Assembly (NCBI GenBank): GCA_910585635.1
Contig: CAJUFE010000019.1
Span: 1-64,000 of the forward strand
Source of the DNA: an uncultured Lachnospiraceae bacterium
GTDB lineage: Bacteria; Bacillota; Clostridia; Lachnospirales; Lachnospiraceae
Length of the DNA stretch: 64,000 nt
Direction: 5' to 3'
Positions within the stretch are counted from its first letter, which is position 1; every line of letters starts with the position of its first letter. The notes below the pieces were generated by a model. That model was not told the origin of the DNA and made no database searches. It was given only the letters and a program-made list of their open reading frames with translations. Positions 1-9,115 of this stretch are shown here, one piece after another. The translations under genes and the position numbers were made by a program.

Positions 1-90
1 TCCGCTAGGGTCCTTTATGTGACATGCCCCTCCCTCCGCTGCTTTATGGCTGCTCTTCGGTCATACGGCTTGCCAGCCACCTAGCATCCG

Positions 91-280
91 GAGGGCCGGA
101 TCCCCCTAAGGGGACCTTTGCGGGACGCCGGTCCTTCACACCCCACACTTAGTGAGGTTTTTTCGAACTTAGTGCGAAAGCGGATACTCGGAACGCAGTG
201 GAGAGTATCTTCCATCGCGCCCTAGTACCGTTCTCGTCCCGCATGGAGCGAGAGCGTGTCCCCGTGGGGGACCGGGCCTT
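91..280 (+). repeat. Structured repeat element, copy A
   Basis: An imperfect inverted repeat lies just past the 3' end of the antiporter operon. The outer arms are about 92-114 and 256-279, and the inner arm GCGGGACG (120-127) pairs with CGTCCCGC near 235-242. The core words ACGCCGGTCCTT, CCTAGTACCG and GGAGCGAGAGCG are shared with copies near 40212 and, on the other strand, 39683. The copy carries about 70 extra bases in its central part, including two ACTTAGTG words. Bases 1-90 and 281-332 hold no gene I can support. Confidence 0.6.
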
Positions 281-332
281 CGGGTGCGGGCGGGTGGTCG
301 ATCGTGCGCCTGCACCCTTTCAGCTTAAAACG

Positions 333-2462
333 TTAGGAGTACCGGAAGAACGTGTACAGCAGATATCCCAGCGTCAGGCACAGCCCGATGCAGAAGAGCA
401 TCAGGCCGAAGGAGAAGCTCTCCCAGGCCACCCCGTCCAGTCCGGTCTCCAGCCAACGCTCGATCAGGTCTTTCTCCTTCTTCGGCGGTTTTACCCGGAC
501 CTGCCGGTGGGTGGTCCGTCTGGCTAGGAGGATGGCTCCGTCGGCCAGCTGGTCCATGGCCCGGCAGACCAGGCCGGAGACGGCCAGGAAGACCGTTACC
601 AGGGTCTGGATCAGATAGCGGTCGAGCCATCCCAGCACAGTGCCGCATACGTTGGGCAGCAGGGCCTGCAGGATGGGGCGATAGAGCATGGTCTCCAGAT
701 CTAGGAACTGCGGCCAGCGGTCTACATAGCAGGCCTGGCCTGCTCCCCCTGCCTTTTTGGTCCCCCCAGACCGGGCAGCTTTTCCGGTCTGCATCTGGGG
801 AGCCTGGGCCATCAGGAGCTTTCGGATCACCAGCAGATAGAGCAGGCACCCGATGCCGATGGAGATCAGGCCGCCCTTTAGGTTCGCCATAGCAAAGTAG
901 TGGACTTTGTGCTCCATGCCGCCTGCCAGGAAGAAGCCCTGTCCCATATCGGCCAGCCGGTCCATGGTGAGGGATGGGGTCAGGCCCATCCCCAGGATCA
1001 GGATCGCCGGGATCAGCAGCACCGCTTTGCTGGCCATTCTCATGTAATGGCCGTTCATGGAAGTGAAGCGGTCTTTAAGACCCGGATCCTCCTCCACGAA
1101 AAGGGCCACGGACAGCTTTAGCATATAGGAGACCGTCATCCCGCCGGTCAGCAAAAACACCCATTCGGCAAAGGTCCAGAAGATAGGGCTCCCGGTCAGG
1201 CGGCTCACCACAAGGCTGGTGCCGGACAGCGGCCCGGTCAGACTGCCTGCTGCCAGACCGATGCTGGATGCTCCGCCTGCCGCTGCCAGACCGACGCCGG
1301 ATGCTCCGCCTGCCGCTGCCAGACCAACGCCGGATGCTCCGCCTGCCGCTGCCAGACCTTCGGCCACCAGCTCCTGGTATCCCACGATGCTCTCATGGAG
1401 CAGGGTCTTGCTCACATAGCCGCTCCAGCCGGGTATCCCGCCGATCCCCAAGGCGCCCATCAGGAAGCAGAAGGCCAGGAAGGGCTTGCCCTTTCCAAAG
1501 CCCCGGATCTTGTTCAGGTCCAGCTCATGGAGGTCCATGTAGACCACACCGGCGCACAGGAAGAGCACCAGCTTGAACAGGGAATGGTTCACCATGTGGA
1601 GGAAGGTCCCTCTGGCCGCGATCGCAGGATTTTCACCGGCTGCCGTCAGCAGGCCGCACATCCCCACCCCCACCAGGATAAAGCCGATCTGGGACACAGA
1701 GGAGCAGGCCAGGGTCTTTTTTAGGTTGATCGAGAACATGGCCAGGAGGGCGCCTAAGAACATGGTCACCAGCCCCAGCAGGAAGATCAAAAGCCCCCAG
1801 GCCCCGTCACCGCCAAATAAACGGCAGGAGACCACGATCACCCCGAAGATCCCCGTCTTTGTCAAGATCCCGGACAGCAGGGCGCTGGCCGGGGCCGGGG
1901 CCACCGGGTGGGCCTTGGGCAGCCAGATGTGGAGCGGGAAGCACCCTGCCTTCGCCCCAAAGCCAAAGAGGAGGAGGAGACCTGCCGCGTACAGCCGGCC
2001 CTGCCGTCCCTCCTGCACCGCTCTGGCGGCGGCTGCCTGGAGCTCGCTGATCTTCAGCGTCCCCAGCATATCATAGAGCAGGAACAGCCCCATCAGCATG
2101 ACCATGCCGCCGATCACCGCCACGGCCAGGTAGGTCTCCGCCGCCTTTAAGGACTCCTTCCGCTCATCGAAAGCCACCCACACATAGGAGGTCAGGGACA
2201 TGATCTCAAAAAAGATAAAGGTGGTATACAGATCCTCCGACAAAAACACCCCCACAGTGGCCAGGAAGGTGATCCAGAAGAACAGGTAGTACCGACGGCG
2301 TTTTTCGTAGTGGGCCATATATTCCCCGGAGAACACACCACTGACCGTCCACATGAGCACGGCCATACAGGTATAGATCAGCCGGAACCCGTCCAGCTGG
2401 AAGTGCAGGCCAAACCCGCAGATCCCCGGGATGGCCATGGTCATCACCCTTTCCCCTGTCAT
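333..2462 (-). CDS. Antiporter-type membrane subunit D4 (NuoL/MrpA-like)
   Basis: Multi-spanning membrane protein of 709 residues in the proton-conducting NuoL/M/N and MrpA/D superfamily. It keeps the membrane Glu in the FFEIMSL segment (near residue 86), the Lys in AKAGCFPLHIWLP, the Lys in SGILTKTG and the Lys in GYVSKTLL, which in this family line the ion path. The C-terminal amphipathic and membrane extension resembles NuoL. It is the last gene of the operon and its ATG overlaps the stop of the preceding subunit, so it is translationally coupled. Residues about 368-405 contain three 11-residue repeats of the type GLAAAGGASGV, which are absent from typical relatives and sit in a loop. The exact transported ion (Na+ or H+) cannot be told. 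Confidence 0.85.
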   Translation of the reverse strand: MTGERVMTMAIPGICGFGLHFQLDGFRLIYTCMAVLMWTVSGVFSGEYMAHYEKRRRYYLFFWITFLATVGVFLSEDLYTTFIFFEIMSLTSYVWVAFDERKESLKAAETYLAVAVIGGMVMLMGLFLLYDMLGTLKISELQAAAARAVQEGRQGRLYAAGLLLLFGFGAKAGCFPLHIWLPKAHPVAPAPASALLSGILTKTGIFGVIVVSCRLFGGDGAWGLLIFLLGLVTMFLGALLAMFSINLKKTLACSSVSQIGFILVGVGMCGLLTAAGENPAIAARGTFLHMVNHSLFKLVLFLCAGVVYMDLHELDLNKIRGFGKGKPFLAFCFLMGALGIGGIPGWSGYVSKTLLHESIVGYQELVAEGLAAAGGASGVGLAAAGGASGVGLAAAGGASSIGLAAGSLTGPLSGTSLVVSRLTGSPIFWTFAEWVFLLTGGMTVSYMLKLSVALFVEEDPGLKDRFTSMNGHYMRMASKAVLLIPAILILGMGLTPSLTMDRLADMGQGFFLAGGMEHKVHYFAMANLKGGLISIGIGCLLYLLVIRKLLMAQAPQMQTGKAARSGGTKKAGGAGQACYVDRWPQFLDLETMLYRPILQALLPNVCGTVLGWLDRYLIQTLVTVFLAVSGLVCRAMDQLADGAILLARRTTHRQVRVKPPKKEKDLIERWLETGLDGVAWESFSFGLMLFCIGLCLTLGYLLYTFFRYS
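1260..1358 (-). repeat. 33-bp in-frame tandem repeat in subunit D4
   Basis: Three nearly identical 33-bp units (1260-1292, 1293-1325, 1326-1358) are read in frame as GLAAAGGAS plus two variable residues. A degenerate fourth unit flanks them. The length keeps the frame open. Confidence 0.9.
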
Positions 2463-4276
2463 CCTGCCTCACCTCCTATCTGCATAAAGATCTCCATCAA
2501 GGGTGCGGAGTGGACCCCCATGAGGATGATCGCCGCCGCAAAGAGCAGGAGCGGGGCCAGCATCATCCAGTTAGGGTCGCAGTTTCCGCTATCCGCCGCC
2601 GGCTGGCTGAGGGCCATCGACTGCTGGCCCTGCTCGGTGCCACTGCCGGCGCCGCCTGACGCCACAGCCACACATGCGCCGCCTGACGCTCCAGACACAC
2701 GCGCGCCGCCCGACAGCTGCCCTTCCATCTGTCCAGGACCGCCACAGCCTTCTGCCGCCACGCCGGACGACGATACCTCCTTTTGTCCTGCCACTTTGTC
2801 CGGACCATCTCCGCCCTCCCCGGCAGCAGCCGTCAGCGCGGCCCCCACCTTGGGGAAATAGGCCCGGATCACCACGGTCAGCATGTAGATGCCGGTCATC
2901 AGGGCCGAGTACAGCAGCACCGCCACCGCCCCGAAGGCCAGAAGCCGCCAGCCTCCGGTCCCCAGATAGCCCACCATGCCGCCCAGAGGGACAGTGGGGC
3001 CCATCCCGCAGGTAAAAGCGGCTCTGGCGATGTTCCATTTGCTGATAAAGCCTGCGAACAGCGGGATCCCCGTAAGGGACAGGCTGGCCACGGTCAGGCA
3101 GCCAAAGGTCACCGGCATCCGCCTGCCCAGTCCATCCAGCTCATAGACATGGGTCTTCCCGGTCTGGTGCATCACCGCGCCGGCACAGAAAAAGGCGCAG
3201 ATCTTCATGAAGGCATGGAAGACCATGTGGCTCAAGGCAGCCGCCAGCCCCAAGGGGCTCATCATGGACGCGCCCAGCAGGATATAGGACAGGTTGCTGA
3301 CCGTGGAGTAGGCCAACCGCCGCTTCCAGTGAGCCTCCTTTGCCGCCATGGTAGAGCCATATGCGATCGTCATCATGGCAGCGGCCATGACCACCCACTG
3401 CGCCCAGGTATCCTTAAGGAAACCTGCGCCGAAGCTGTAGTAGGTCAGCCGCAGGATCGCAAAGGCACCGGATTTCACCACAGCCACCGCGTGGAGCAGG
3501 GCCGTCACCGGCGTAGGCGCCACCGTGGCCGGCGGGAGCCATTTGTGGCACGGGAAGACCACGGCTTTCACCCCGAACCCGTAGAAAGCCAGCAGATAGA
3601 TGAACAACAGCAGATCCTTATGCTGACCGGCCGCCTCAAGGTCCAGCATGCCGCCTGCCGAAAAGGCGGTGTTCCCCGTAGACGAAAAGTACAAAACGAA
3701 CACCAGGCCCAAAAAGGCGAAGGCCGCCCCGCCGATCGAATAATACAGGTATTTCCGGCTGGCTCTGGCCGCCTCTCTGGTGAGGGGGAAGAGCACCAGC
3801 GGGAAGGTGGCCAGCGTCAGGAGCTCGTAGAACAGATAAAGGGTCATCAGGTTCCCGGCCAGGGCGATCCCCGCCGTGATCCCATAGGTCATCAGGTAAT
3901 AGGCGAAAAAGGCGGCTTTCCGTCTCTCCTCCTTCATGTACTCAAAGGCGTAGAGCACCGCCAGGGGCCACAGGACGCCGATCAGCCCGGCAAACACCCT
4001 TCCCATCCCGTCTAACCGGAACATGACCTTTAACTCTCCGTAAAGCCGGAACAGGACGACCCCTTCCCCGCTGGCGGAAAAGACCAGCCACAGGAGCACC
4101 AGGCTGTTGGCCAGAGCGATCCCCTCCACGTAGAGCTGTAGGAGACGGTCCCGCCTTGTTCGTCCGTCAGCCGCCCCCTCTGCTTTCTTTAACGGGCCGA
4201 ACTGGCTGACAAAGAGCAGGGCCAGGCCGCCGATCAGGGGAAGGAGCGCCGGCACAGATAATACGATTTGATCCAT
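2459..4276 (-). CDS. Antiporter-type membrane subunit D3 (MrpD/NuoN-like)
   Basis: A 605-residue proton-conducting membrane subunit of the MrpD/NuoM/NuoN family. The diagnostic ionisable residues are present: Glu in LFYELLTL, Lys in FGVKAVVFPCHKWLPP, Lys in AVVKSGAF and Lys in AGFISKWN. It starts 14 bases downstream of D2 and its stop overlaps the start of D4. Residues about 480-560 are a Gly/Ala/Ser-rich low-complexity insertion before the last membrane helix, making the protein roughly 100 residues longer than usual. The insertion has short repeats such as SGGA and GGAG. Family assignment is firm; which D-type paralogue it matches is not. Confidence 0.85.
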   Translation of the reverse strand: MDQIVLSVPALLPLIGGLALLFVSQFGPLKKAEGAADGRTRRDRLLQLYVEGIALANSLVLLWLVFSASGEGVVLFRLYGELKVMFRLDGMGRVFAGLIGVLWPLAVLYAFEYMKEERRKAAFFAYYLMTYGITAGIALAGNLMTLYLFYELLTLATFPLVLFPLTREAARASRKYLYYSIGGAAFAFLGLVFVLYFSSTGNTAFSAGGMLDLEAAGQHKDLLLFIYLLAFYGFGVKAVVFPCHKWLPPATVAPTPVTALLHAVAVVKSGAFAILRLTYYSFGAGFLKDTWAQWVVMAAAMMTIAYGSTMAAKEAHWKRRLAYSTVSNLSYILLGASMMSPLGLAAALSHMVFHAFMKICAFFCAGAVMHQTGKTHVYELDGLGRRMPVTFGCLTVASLSLTGIPLFAGFISKWNIARAAFTCGMGPTVPLGGMVGYLGTGGWRLLAFGAVAVLLYSALMTGIYMLTVVIRAYFPKVGAALTAAAGEGGDGPDKVAGQKEVSSSGVAAEGCGGPGQMEGQLSGGARVSGASGGACVAVASGGAGSGTEQGQQSMALSQPAADSGNCDPNWMMLAPLLLFAAAIILMGVHSAPLMEIFMQIGGEAG

Positions 4277-4290
4277 CCCTCATCCCTCCA

Positions 4291-5787
4291 TCAAAATACA
4301 GTACCCGCGATCCCCTGCAAAAACCCTAAAAGGGGCCCCGGGAAGCAGCCAAAGAGCAGAGCGCCCGCGGTCAAGAGGAACACCGGTCCCAGCATCTTAA
4401 GGGAAGGCTCCTTCCCCTTAAGCCCTCTCTCCCGAATCTCTCCGTCGTCAAAGTCCGCGCCGGGAAGGAAGCCGTCTATAGAAAGAGGCAGCAGATAGCC
4501 GGCGGTCAGCAGGGCGCTGATCAGCAGGACCACCGGACCGATCCAGGCGAACGGGCCGGTCCCGGAGGCAAGGGCCCCCTGGGCCAGATACCATTTGCTG
4601 ATAAAACCGCTGGTCGGCGGGATCCCCACCAAGGATAAGGAGACCACCGTATAGCACCCCAAGAGCAGCGGCATCACCTGCCCTAAGCCCCGCATCTGGC
4701 GGACCCGGGTCCACCCGGTGGTGAAGATCACCGCGCCGGCCGATAAGAACAGGGCGTTCTTGACCAGGGAATGGAACACCACATGGGATAATGCCCCCAC
4801 AAATGCCGTAGGCTCCAGAAGGCTGAGCCCGAACAGGATATAGGATACCTGGCTCACCGTGGAATAGGCCAGCCTTTTCTTCATCACCGGCTCCTTATAC
4901 GCCAGCATAGAGCCCATAAAGACCGTGAGGAGGGTCAGGGACATCCAGACCGTCTGGACCCAGGTCCCTCGGATCAGCTTTGGCCCCACGATATAAAAGA
5001 CCACGCGGATCAGAGCCAGCACACCGGATTTCGTGATCACGCCGGAGAGCACCGCGCTGGCCGGGGCCGGGGCCACCGGGTGGGCGGTAGGGAGCCAGCC
5101 ATGTAAGGGGAACATGCCCGCCTTTGTGCCAAAGCCCACGATCATGCAGCACATCGCCGCCAGCAGCAGCCCTTCCTGGCCGAGGATCATCCCCTCATCC
5201 AGGATCCCTCCCGGCACGAAGCGCAGGTCCTGGCAGATGGTGGTCAGGAAAAAGATCCCGAACAAGGCCAGAAAGGCCCCGGCCACTGAGTAGAACAGGT
5301 ATTTTAACCCGGCCATCACCGCCTCCTTTGTCCGCTCGTGGAGGACTAAGGGCAGAGAGGTCAGGGTCATCAGCTCATAGAATACATAAAAGGTGATCAG
5401 GTCAGCCGAAAAGTCCAGTCCGATCAGCACGCCCAGGACGATCAGATAATAGCCGAAGAAACGGCATTCCTCCTCCTCATGGGTCATATAGGTAAAGGCG
5501 TAGATCCCCACCAGCAGCCAGACCGCCGCCGTCAGCAGGGCAAAGAGCCTTCCCACCTGGTCCACCTGGAATGCCACGGCCACCTGTTTTGTCAGCTGCC
5601 AGATCTTAAGCCCCGTCCCGCTGCCCGCCACGGCAAGGACCGTAAAGATGAGCCCCCCGGCCAGGCCGGTGAGAGACGCCACGATCAAAGCGTTCCTATT
5701 TGTACGGAACCTCTTCCCTGTCAGGACCAAGATCCCCATGAAGATCGGGAACAGGACCGGCAGGAGCAATAGTACATTTCCTTCCAT
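4291..5787 (-). CDS. Antiporter-type membrane subunit D2 (MrpD-like)
   Basis: A 498-residue membrane protein of the MrpD/NuoM/MbhH family, of ordinary length and without inserts. It has Glu in FYELMTLTS, Lys in GFGTKAGMFPLHGWLP, Lys in SGVITKSG and Lys in SGFISKWYL, all four positions expected of an active ion-translocating subunit. The gap to D1 upstream is 18 bases and to D3 downstream is 14 bases, so it is clearly in one transcription unit. Confidence 0.88.
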   Translation of the reverse strand: MEGNVLLLLPVLFPIFMGILVLTGKRFRTNRNALIVASLTGLAGGLIFTVLAVAGSGTGLKIWQLTKQVAVAFQVDQVGRLFALLTAAVWLLVGIYAFTYMTHEEEECRFFGYYLIVLGVLIGLDFSADLITFYVFYELMTLTSLPLVLHERTKEAVMAGLKYLFYSVAGAFLALFGIFFLTTICQDLRFVPGGILDEGMILGQEGLLLAAMCCMIVGFGTKAGMFPLHGWLPTAHPVAPAPASAVLSGVITKSGVLALIRVVFYIVGPKLIRGTWVQTVWMSLTLLTVFMGSMLAYKEPVMKKRLAYSTVSQVSYILFGLSLLEPTAFVGALSHVVFHSLVKNALFLSAGAVIFTTGWTRVRQMRGLGQVMPLLLGCYTVVSLSLVGIPPTSGFISKWYLAQGALASGTGPFAWIGPVVLLISALLTAGYLLPLSIDGFLPGADFDDGEIRERGLKGKEPSLKMLGPVFLLTAGALLFGCFPGPLLGFLQGIAGTVF

Positions 5788-5805
5788 AAAAGGTCTCCTT
5801 CACTA

Positions 5806-7311
5806 TCATTCAAACATCGCTAATCCCTCTGCGATCGCCCTTACCACCGGCTGGGAGAAGGATCCTAAGATCAGGTTCAGCAGGATGAAGCAGCAGGTCG
5901 CCCCGCCCAGCATCCAGTGGGCGGCCTTTGTCCGTTTCCGCATCTCGCCCACGACCGCCCCGGGGGTAGCAGGCGAATACAGCGTGGTCACCAGCCGCAG
6001 GAAATAGACCGCGTTGAGGACCGTACTGAGGGCCAGTCCGATCAGGGTCGGCAGCATCTTGTGGGGGCTAAGGAGCGCCGAGGAGGCGAACAGGAGCTTC
6101 GAGATGAAGCCGGACAGCATGGGGAAGCCCACCATGGACAGTGCGCCCACTGTAAAGCCGATCCCTGCAAGAGGGTTCCGGTAGCCGGCTCCCCGCAGGC
6201 TCAAGTAGTCCTTCTTATCCCCGGAGACCTCATAAAGCCCCACTGCACTGATGAACAAAAGGGCTTTGGTGGCGGAGTGGGTGAACATGTGGAAGATCGC
6301 CGCGATCACGCCGTCCTGGGTCCCCAGCCCCAGCCCCAGATAGATATAGCCGATCTGGGCCACCGAGGAATAGGCGATCATCCGCCGGGTATCCGTCTCC
6401 AGCATGGCCCGGACAGATCCCATGATCATCCCCGCCAGCCCGAAGAGGAACAGCACGTTCACGATCCGGCTGGCCACCACGTTCTCCCTGCCCAGCACCC
6501 GGTAAAAGATCTTGATCAGCAGGAAGATATAGCCCTTTGACACCAGCCCCGAAAGGATCGCGCTGGCCGTGGGCGTAGCATAGCCGTAGGTGTCCGGGAT
6601 CCAGGAATGGAAGGGATACAGGCCGCTCTTGATCGCCAGGCCCACGCTGATCACCGCCAGGATCACCAGCATGGGGATCTCATAGCTCCCCGATGCCTCG
6701 ATCGCGGCCACGGCCTCCTTGGCCGGGCTCATCAGGAGATGTCCTGTCACATCATAGAGCAGGGTCAGGCCGATCAAAAACAGGCCGGAGCCTAGCTGGC
6801 TCATCATCAGATACCGGATCGCCGAGGTAAAGCTGCGCCCCACCTGACGGATCATGATCAGCCCGCAGCCCGCGATGGTATTGATCTCCACAAATACATA
6901 AGCGGTAAAAAGATCGTTGGTGTAGATCAGGGCCAGCAGGGAGCTGAGCATCAGGTCGATCACGATAAAGAACAGGTTCAGCTTCGACTCCTCCACGTCC
7001 TCAAAGGTGTGGCCCATACCGCCCACCACAGAGAGCAGCATCACCACGCCGAAGAGCAGGGCGGTAAGGCCCTCCAGGACACCGGCCCGGATCTCATTGC
7101 CCCAGGGCGCCGGAAAATGCCCCATCATATAGGTATAGCTCTCACCGGTCCCCAGGCAAAAGGCCAGGACCGCTCCTGACATCACCGTGGTGATCACGAT
7201 CGCGCCGATGCTCAGGTTCCTTGCCTGCTTCCCCGAAAGGACCGATGAGACGATCCCGGAGAACATGGCGATCACGATCGAAAAGAAGGGGAAATTCTGT
7301 ACCAGGGTCAT
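5806..7311 (-). CDS. Antiporter-type membrane subunit D1 (MrpD/MbhH-like)
   Basis: A 501-residue subunit of the MrpD/MbhH family. It shows Glu in YVFVEINTIAG, Lys in AIKSGLYPFHSWIPD, Lys in SGLVSKGYIF and Lys in LSGFISKLLF. The start overlaps the stop of the small MrpC-like gene by four bases, the arrangement normal for mrpC-mrpD and mbhG-mbhH. It is therefore the best candidate for the true MrpD/MbhH orthologue among the four paralogues. Confidence 0.88.
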   Translation of the reverse strand: MTLVQNFPFFSIVIAMFSGIVSSVLSGKQARNLSIGAIVITTVMSGAVLAFCLGTGESYTYMMGHFPAPWGNEIRAGVLEGLTALLFGVVMLLSVVGGMGHTFEDVEESKLNLFFIVIDLMLSSLLALIYTNDLFTAYVFVEINTIAGCGLIMIRQVGRSFTSAIRYLMMSQLGSGLFLIGLTLLYDVTGHLLMSPAKEAVAAIEASGSYEIPMLVILAVISVGLAIKSGLYPFHSWIPDTYGYATPTASAILSGLVSKGYIFLLIKIFYRVLGRENVVASRIVNVLFLFGLAGMIMGSVRAMLETDTRRMIAYSSVAQIGYIYLGLGLGTQDGVIAAIFHMFTHSATKALLFISAVGLYEVSGDKKDYLSLRGAGYRNPLAGIGFTVGALSMVGFPMLSGFISKLLFASSALLSPHKMLPTLIGLALSTVLNAVYFLRLVTTLYSPATPGAVVGEMRKRTKAAHWMLGGATCCFILLNLILGSFSQPVVRAIAEGLAMFE

Positions 7312-7685
7312 ATCCGTTCCTCCTTCTTCACCTGCATCAAGATCTCGTCCAGATCCAGCGAATGATAACGTCCGTAGATACGGATCACCAGCGCCAGCAG
7401 CAGGGCCGTGGTGCTGACCGAGACCACGATGCCGGTCAACACTAGACCGCTGGGCACTGGGTTGATATACGCGGTGGTATCTTGTATGCCGTCCACCACG
7501 ATCGGGACCATCCGTCCGCTGATATAGCCTTTGGCTGCCAGGAACAGATAGACCGCCGTGTCCATGATGTTCATCCCCATGATCCGCTTGATCAGGTTCC
7601 GGTGGAGCAGGAGCATGGTAAAGCCTACCCCAAAAAGGATCACAGCCACCGTCTCTTCTATATTCGAAAACAGATGGGATACCAT
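7308..7685 (-). CDS. Antiporter subunit C (MrpC/MnhC/NuoK-like)
   Basis: A 125-residue protein with three predicted membrane segments, matching MrpC/MnhC, a relative of NuoK. The segment NPVPSGLVLTGIVVS and the following TALLLALVIRIYG are typical of the family. It lies one base after the subunit B gene and overlaps the next D1 gene. It acts as a membrane subunit of the antiporter complex. Confidence 0.85.
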   Translation of the reverse strand: MVSHLFSNIEETVAVILFGVGFTMLLLHRNLIKRIMGMNIMDTAVYLFLAAKGYISGRMVPIVVDGIQDTTAYINPVPSGLVLTGIVVSVSTTALLLALVIRIYGRYHSLDLDEILMQVKKEERI

Positions 7686-7686
7686 C

Positions 7687-8868
7687 CTACATGTCCCCCT
7701 TCCTGAACAAGGTATAAAACGCGTACATGGTGCAAGCCACCACCATCCCCACGCAGATGTTCAGCGGCAGGATCAGCCCGCTGCTGATGATCGCCCCCGG
7801 CGTCCCCAACGGTATGCCGCTCTCTAAGTGGTTCGCCCCTGTAAAAAATGAGTAGCTCTTCGCCAGACAATAAAAGGACAAGGCCGAGACCGTGATCCGA
7901 CGATACGTTTTGGTATTAAAGAACCGCTCGGTCTTCTCAAAGCCAAAGGCGTTCAGATACAAGATCAGGCCGGAGCCCAGCACCGCGCCGCCGGAGAAAC
8001 CGCCTCCCGGGGACAGATGGCCGTTCAGGATGATATAGATCCCGAACACGAAGATCACCGGGGACAGCACCATGGCACATTTCTGCAGGATGATGTCCTC
8101 CTTGGGCTCGAACCGCCGGTCGTCCGCCGCCTTCAGCCGTTCCTTTACCCCCTCCGCGCCGCTCTCCTTGTCGATACGCAAAAGCACCAGCACACAGCAG
8201 GAGGCGATGAACAGCACGCAGGATTCCCCAAAGGTATCAAAGGCCCGGTAGTCTAAGATCATGCCCGTGACGATGTTCACCGCGCCGGTCTCCTGGAGCC
8301 CCCGCTCGATATAGCGGGCGGACACCTCATTATTATCCGGGTTCCCCGCATTGCCGAACACCGGCAGATAGGCGATCGTCCACAGCAGGACCGAGATGAT
8401 CCCCAGGCACAGGATGACCGACATCACCTGATAGACACGGTCGTAAAGCCGGCCCTTCCTGCGCTTAGCCGGCAAAACGGCCTGTGCCGCAGACCTTACG
8501 CTCCCGTCCGTTCCTGCCAGCGCCGTCCTATCTGCGGCCTGTCTCACGGCGCTGCCCGCTCCTGCCTGCACAGCTGCAGCCGTACCGGTCTGAACGGCGG
8601 TCTCTGCCCGCACTGCGCTGCCCGTCTGCCCGGCGGCCTCTTCCCGCACTGCGCTGCCCGCCTGCCCGCCGGTCTCTGCCCGCACTGCGCTGCCCGCCTG
8701 CCCGGCGGCCTCTTCCCGCACTGCGCTGCCCGCCTGCCCGGCGGCCTCTGCCGACCGGGGCGCCACGGTCTCCATATCCGGAGCCATCAGCGGATCCACT
8801 TCCCCGTCCAGCCACCGCTTGAACCTCCCCCAGCGGCTGTCTGCCAGGTCATCCTTCCTTCTGCTCAT
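7687..8868 (-). CDS. Fused MbhE-like and MrpB-like antiporter subunit with repeat insertion
   Basis: A 393-residue protein in three parts. Residues 1-35 are a short hydrophilic head; about 36-113 is a low-complexity region built from 12-residue units like EEAAGQAGSAVR; the rest is membrane protein. The segment with LLWTIAYLPVFGN and ARYIERGLQETGAVN resembles MbhE (the last part of MrpA), and the C-terminal part with LNGHLSPGGGFSGGAVL is a clear MrpB/MnhB domain. In the Pyrococcus mbh operon these are two genes, so this is a fusion, or a short linkage of the usual neighbours. The start overlaps the upstream MbhD-like gene by 20 bases. Confidence 0.8.
   Translation of the reverse strand: MSRRKDDLADSRWGRFKRWLDGEVDPLMAPDMETVAPRSAEAAGQAGSAVREEAAGQAGSAVRAETGGQAGSAVREEAAGQTGSAVRAETAVQTGTAAAVQAGAGSAVRQAADRTALAGTDGSVRSAAQAVLPAKRRKGRLYDRVYQVMSVILCLGIISVLLWTIAYLPVFGNAGNPDNNEVSARYIERGLQETGAVNIVTGMILDYRAFDTFGESCVLFIASCCVLVLLRIDKESGAEGVKERLKAADDRRFEPKEDIILQKCAMVLSPVIFVFGIYIILNGHLSPGGGFSGGAVLGSGLILYLNAFGFEKTERFFNTKTYRRITVSALSFYCLAKSYSFFTGANHLESGIPLGTPGAIISSGLILPLNICVGMVVACTMYAFYTLFRKGDM
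8597..8752 (-). repeat. 36-bp in-frame tandem repeat in the B subunit
   Basis: About four strong 36-bp units, plus weaker flanking ones, encode 12-residue repeats containing GQAGSAVR. The near identity of neighbouring units at DNA level points to recent slippage or recombination. Confidence 0.9.
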
Positions 8869-9115
8869 CCTGCTCCTCCTTTCGGATCGCGCGGATCTTT
8901 TTCAGGGTCACGAAAAACAGGATACTGGTCACACCAGCCCCCACAGCCGCCTCCGTGATCGCAAGGTCCGGGGACTGGAGCAGCACCCAGATCACGCACA
9001 TGATCAAGCTATAGGACATGAAGATCACGATCGATGTCAGCAGATCCTTTGTGACGCTCACCGATACCGCGCAGACGATCAGGCAGACCAGCAGTATGAT
9101 CTCAAATATCTTCAT
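8849..9115 (-). CDS. MbhD-like (DUF4040) antiporter subunit
   Basis: An 88-residue hydrophobic protein matching MbhD, which corresponds to part of the C-terminal region of MrpA. The motif LQSPDLAITEAAVGAGVTSI is characteristic. Start and stop overlap both neighbours, showing tight translational coupling. It builds the membrane arm that links the MrpB/C side to the rest of the complex. Confidence 0.82.
   Translation of the reverse strand: MKIFEIILLVCLIVCAVSVSVTKDLLTSIVIFMSYSLIMCVIWVLLQSPDLAITEAAVGAGVTSILFFVTLKKIRAIRKEEQDEQKEG

Noticed and set aside
2674..3015. Open frames on the opposite strand of GC-rich genes
   Set aside because: They mirror conserved genes, have no ribosome sites and arise from high GC and repeats.
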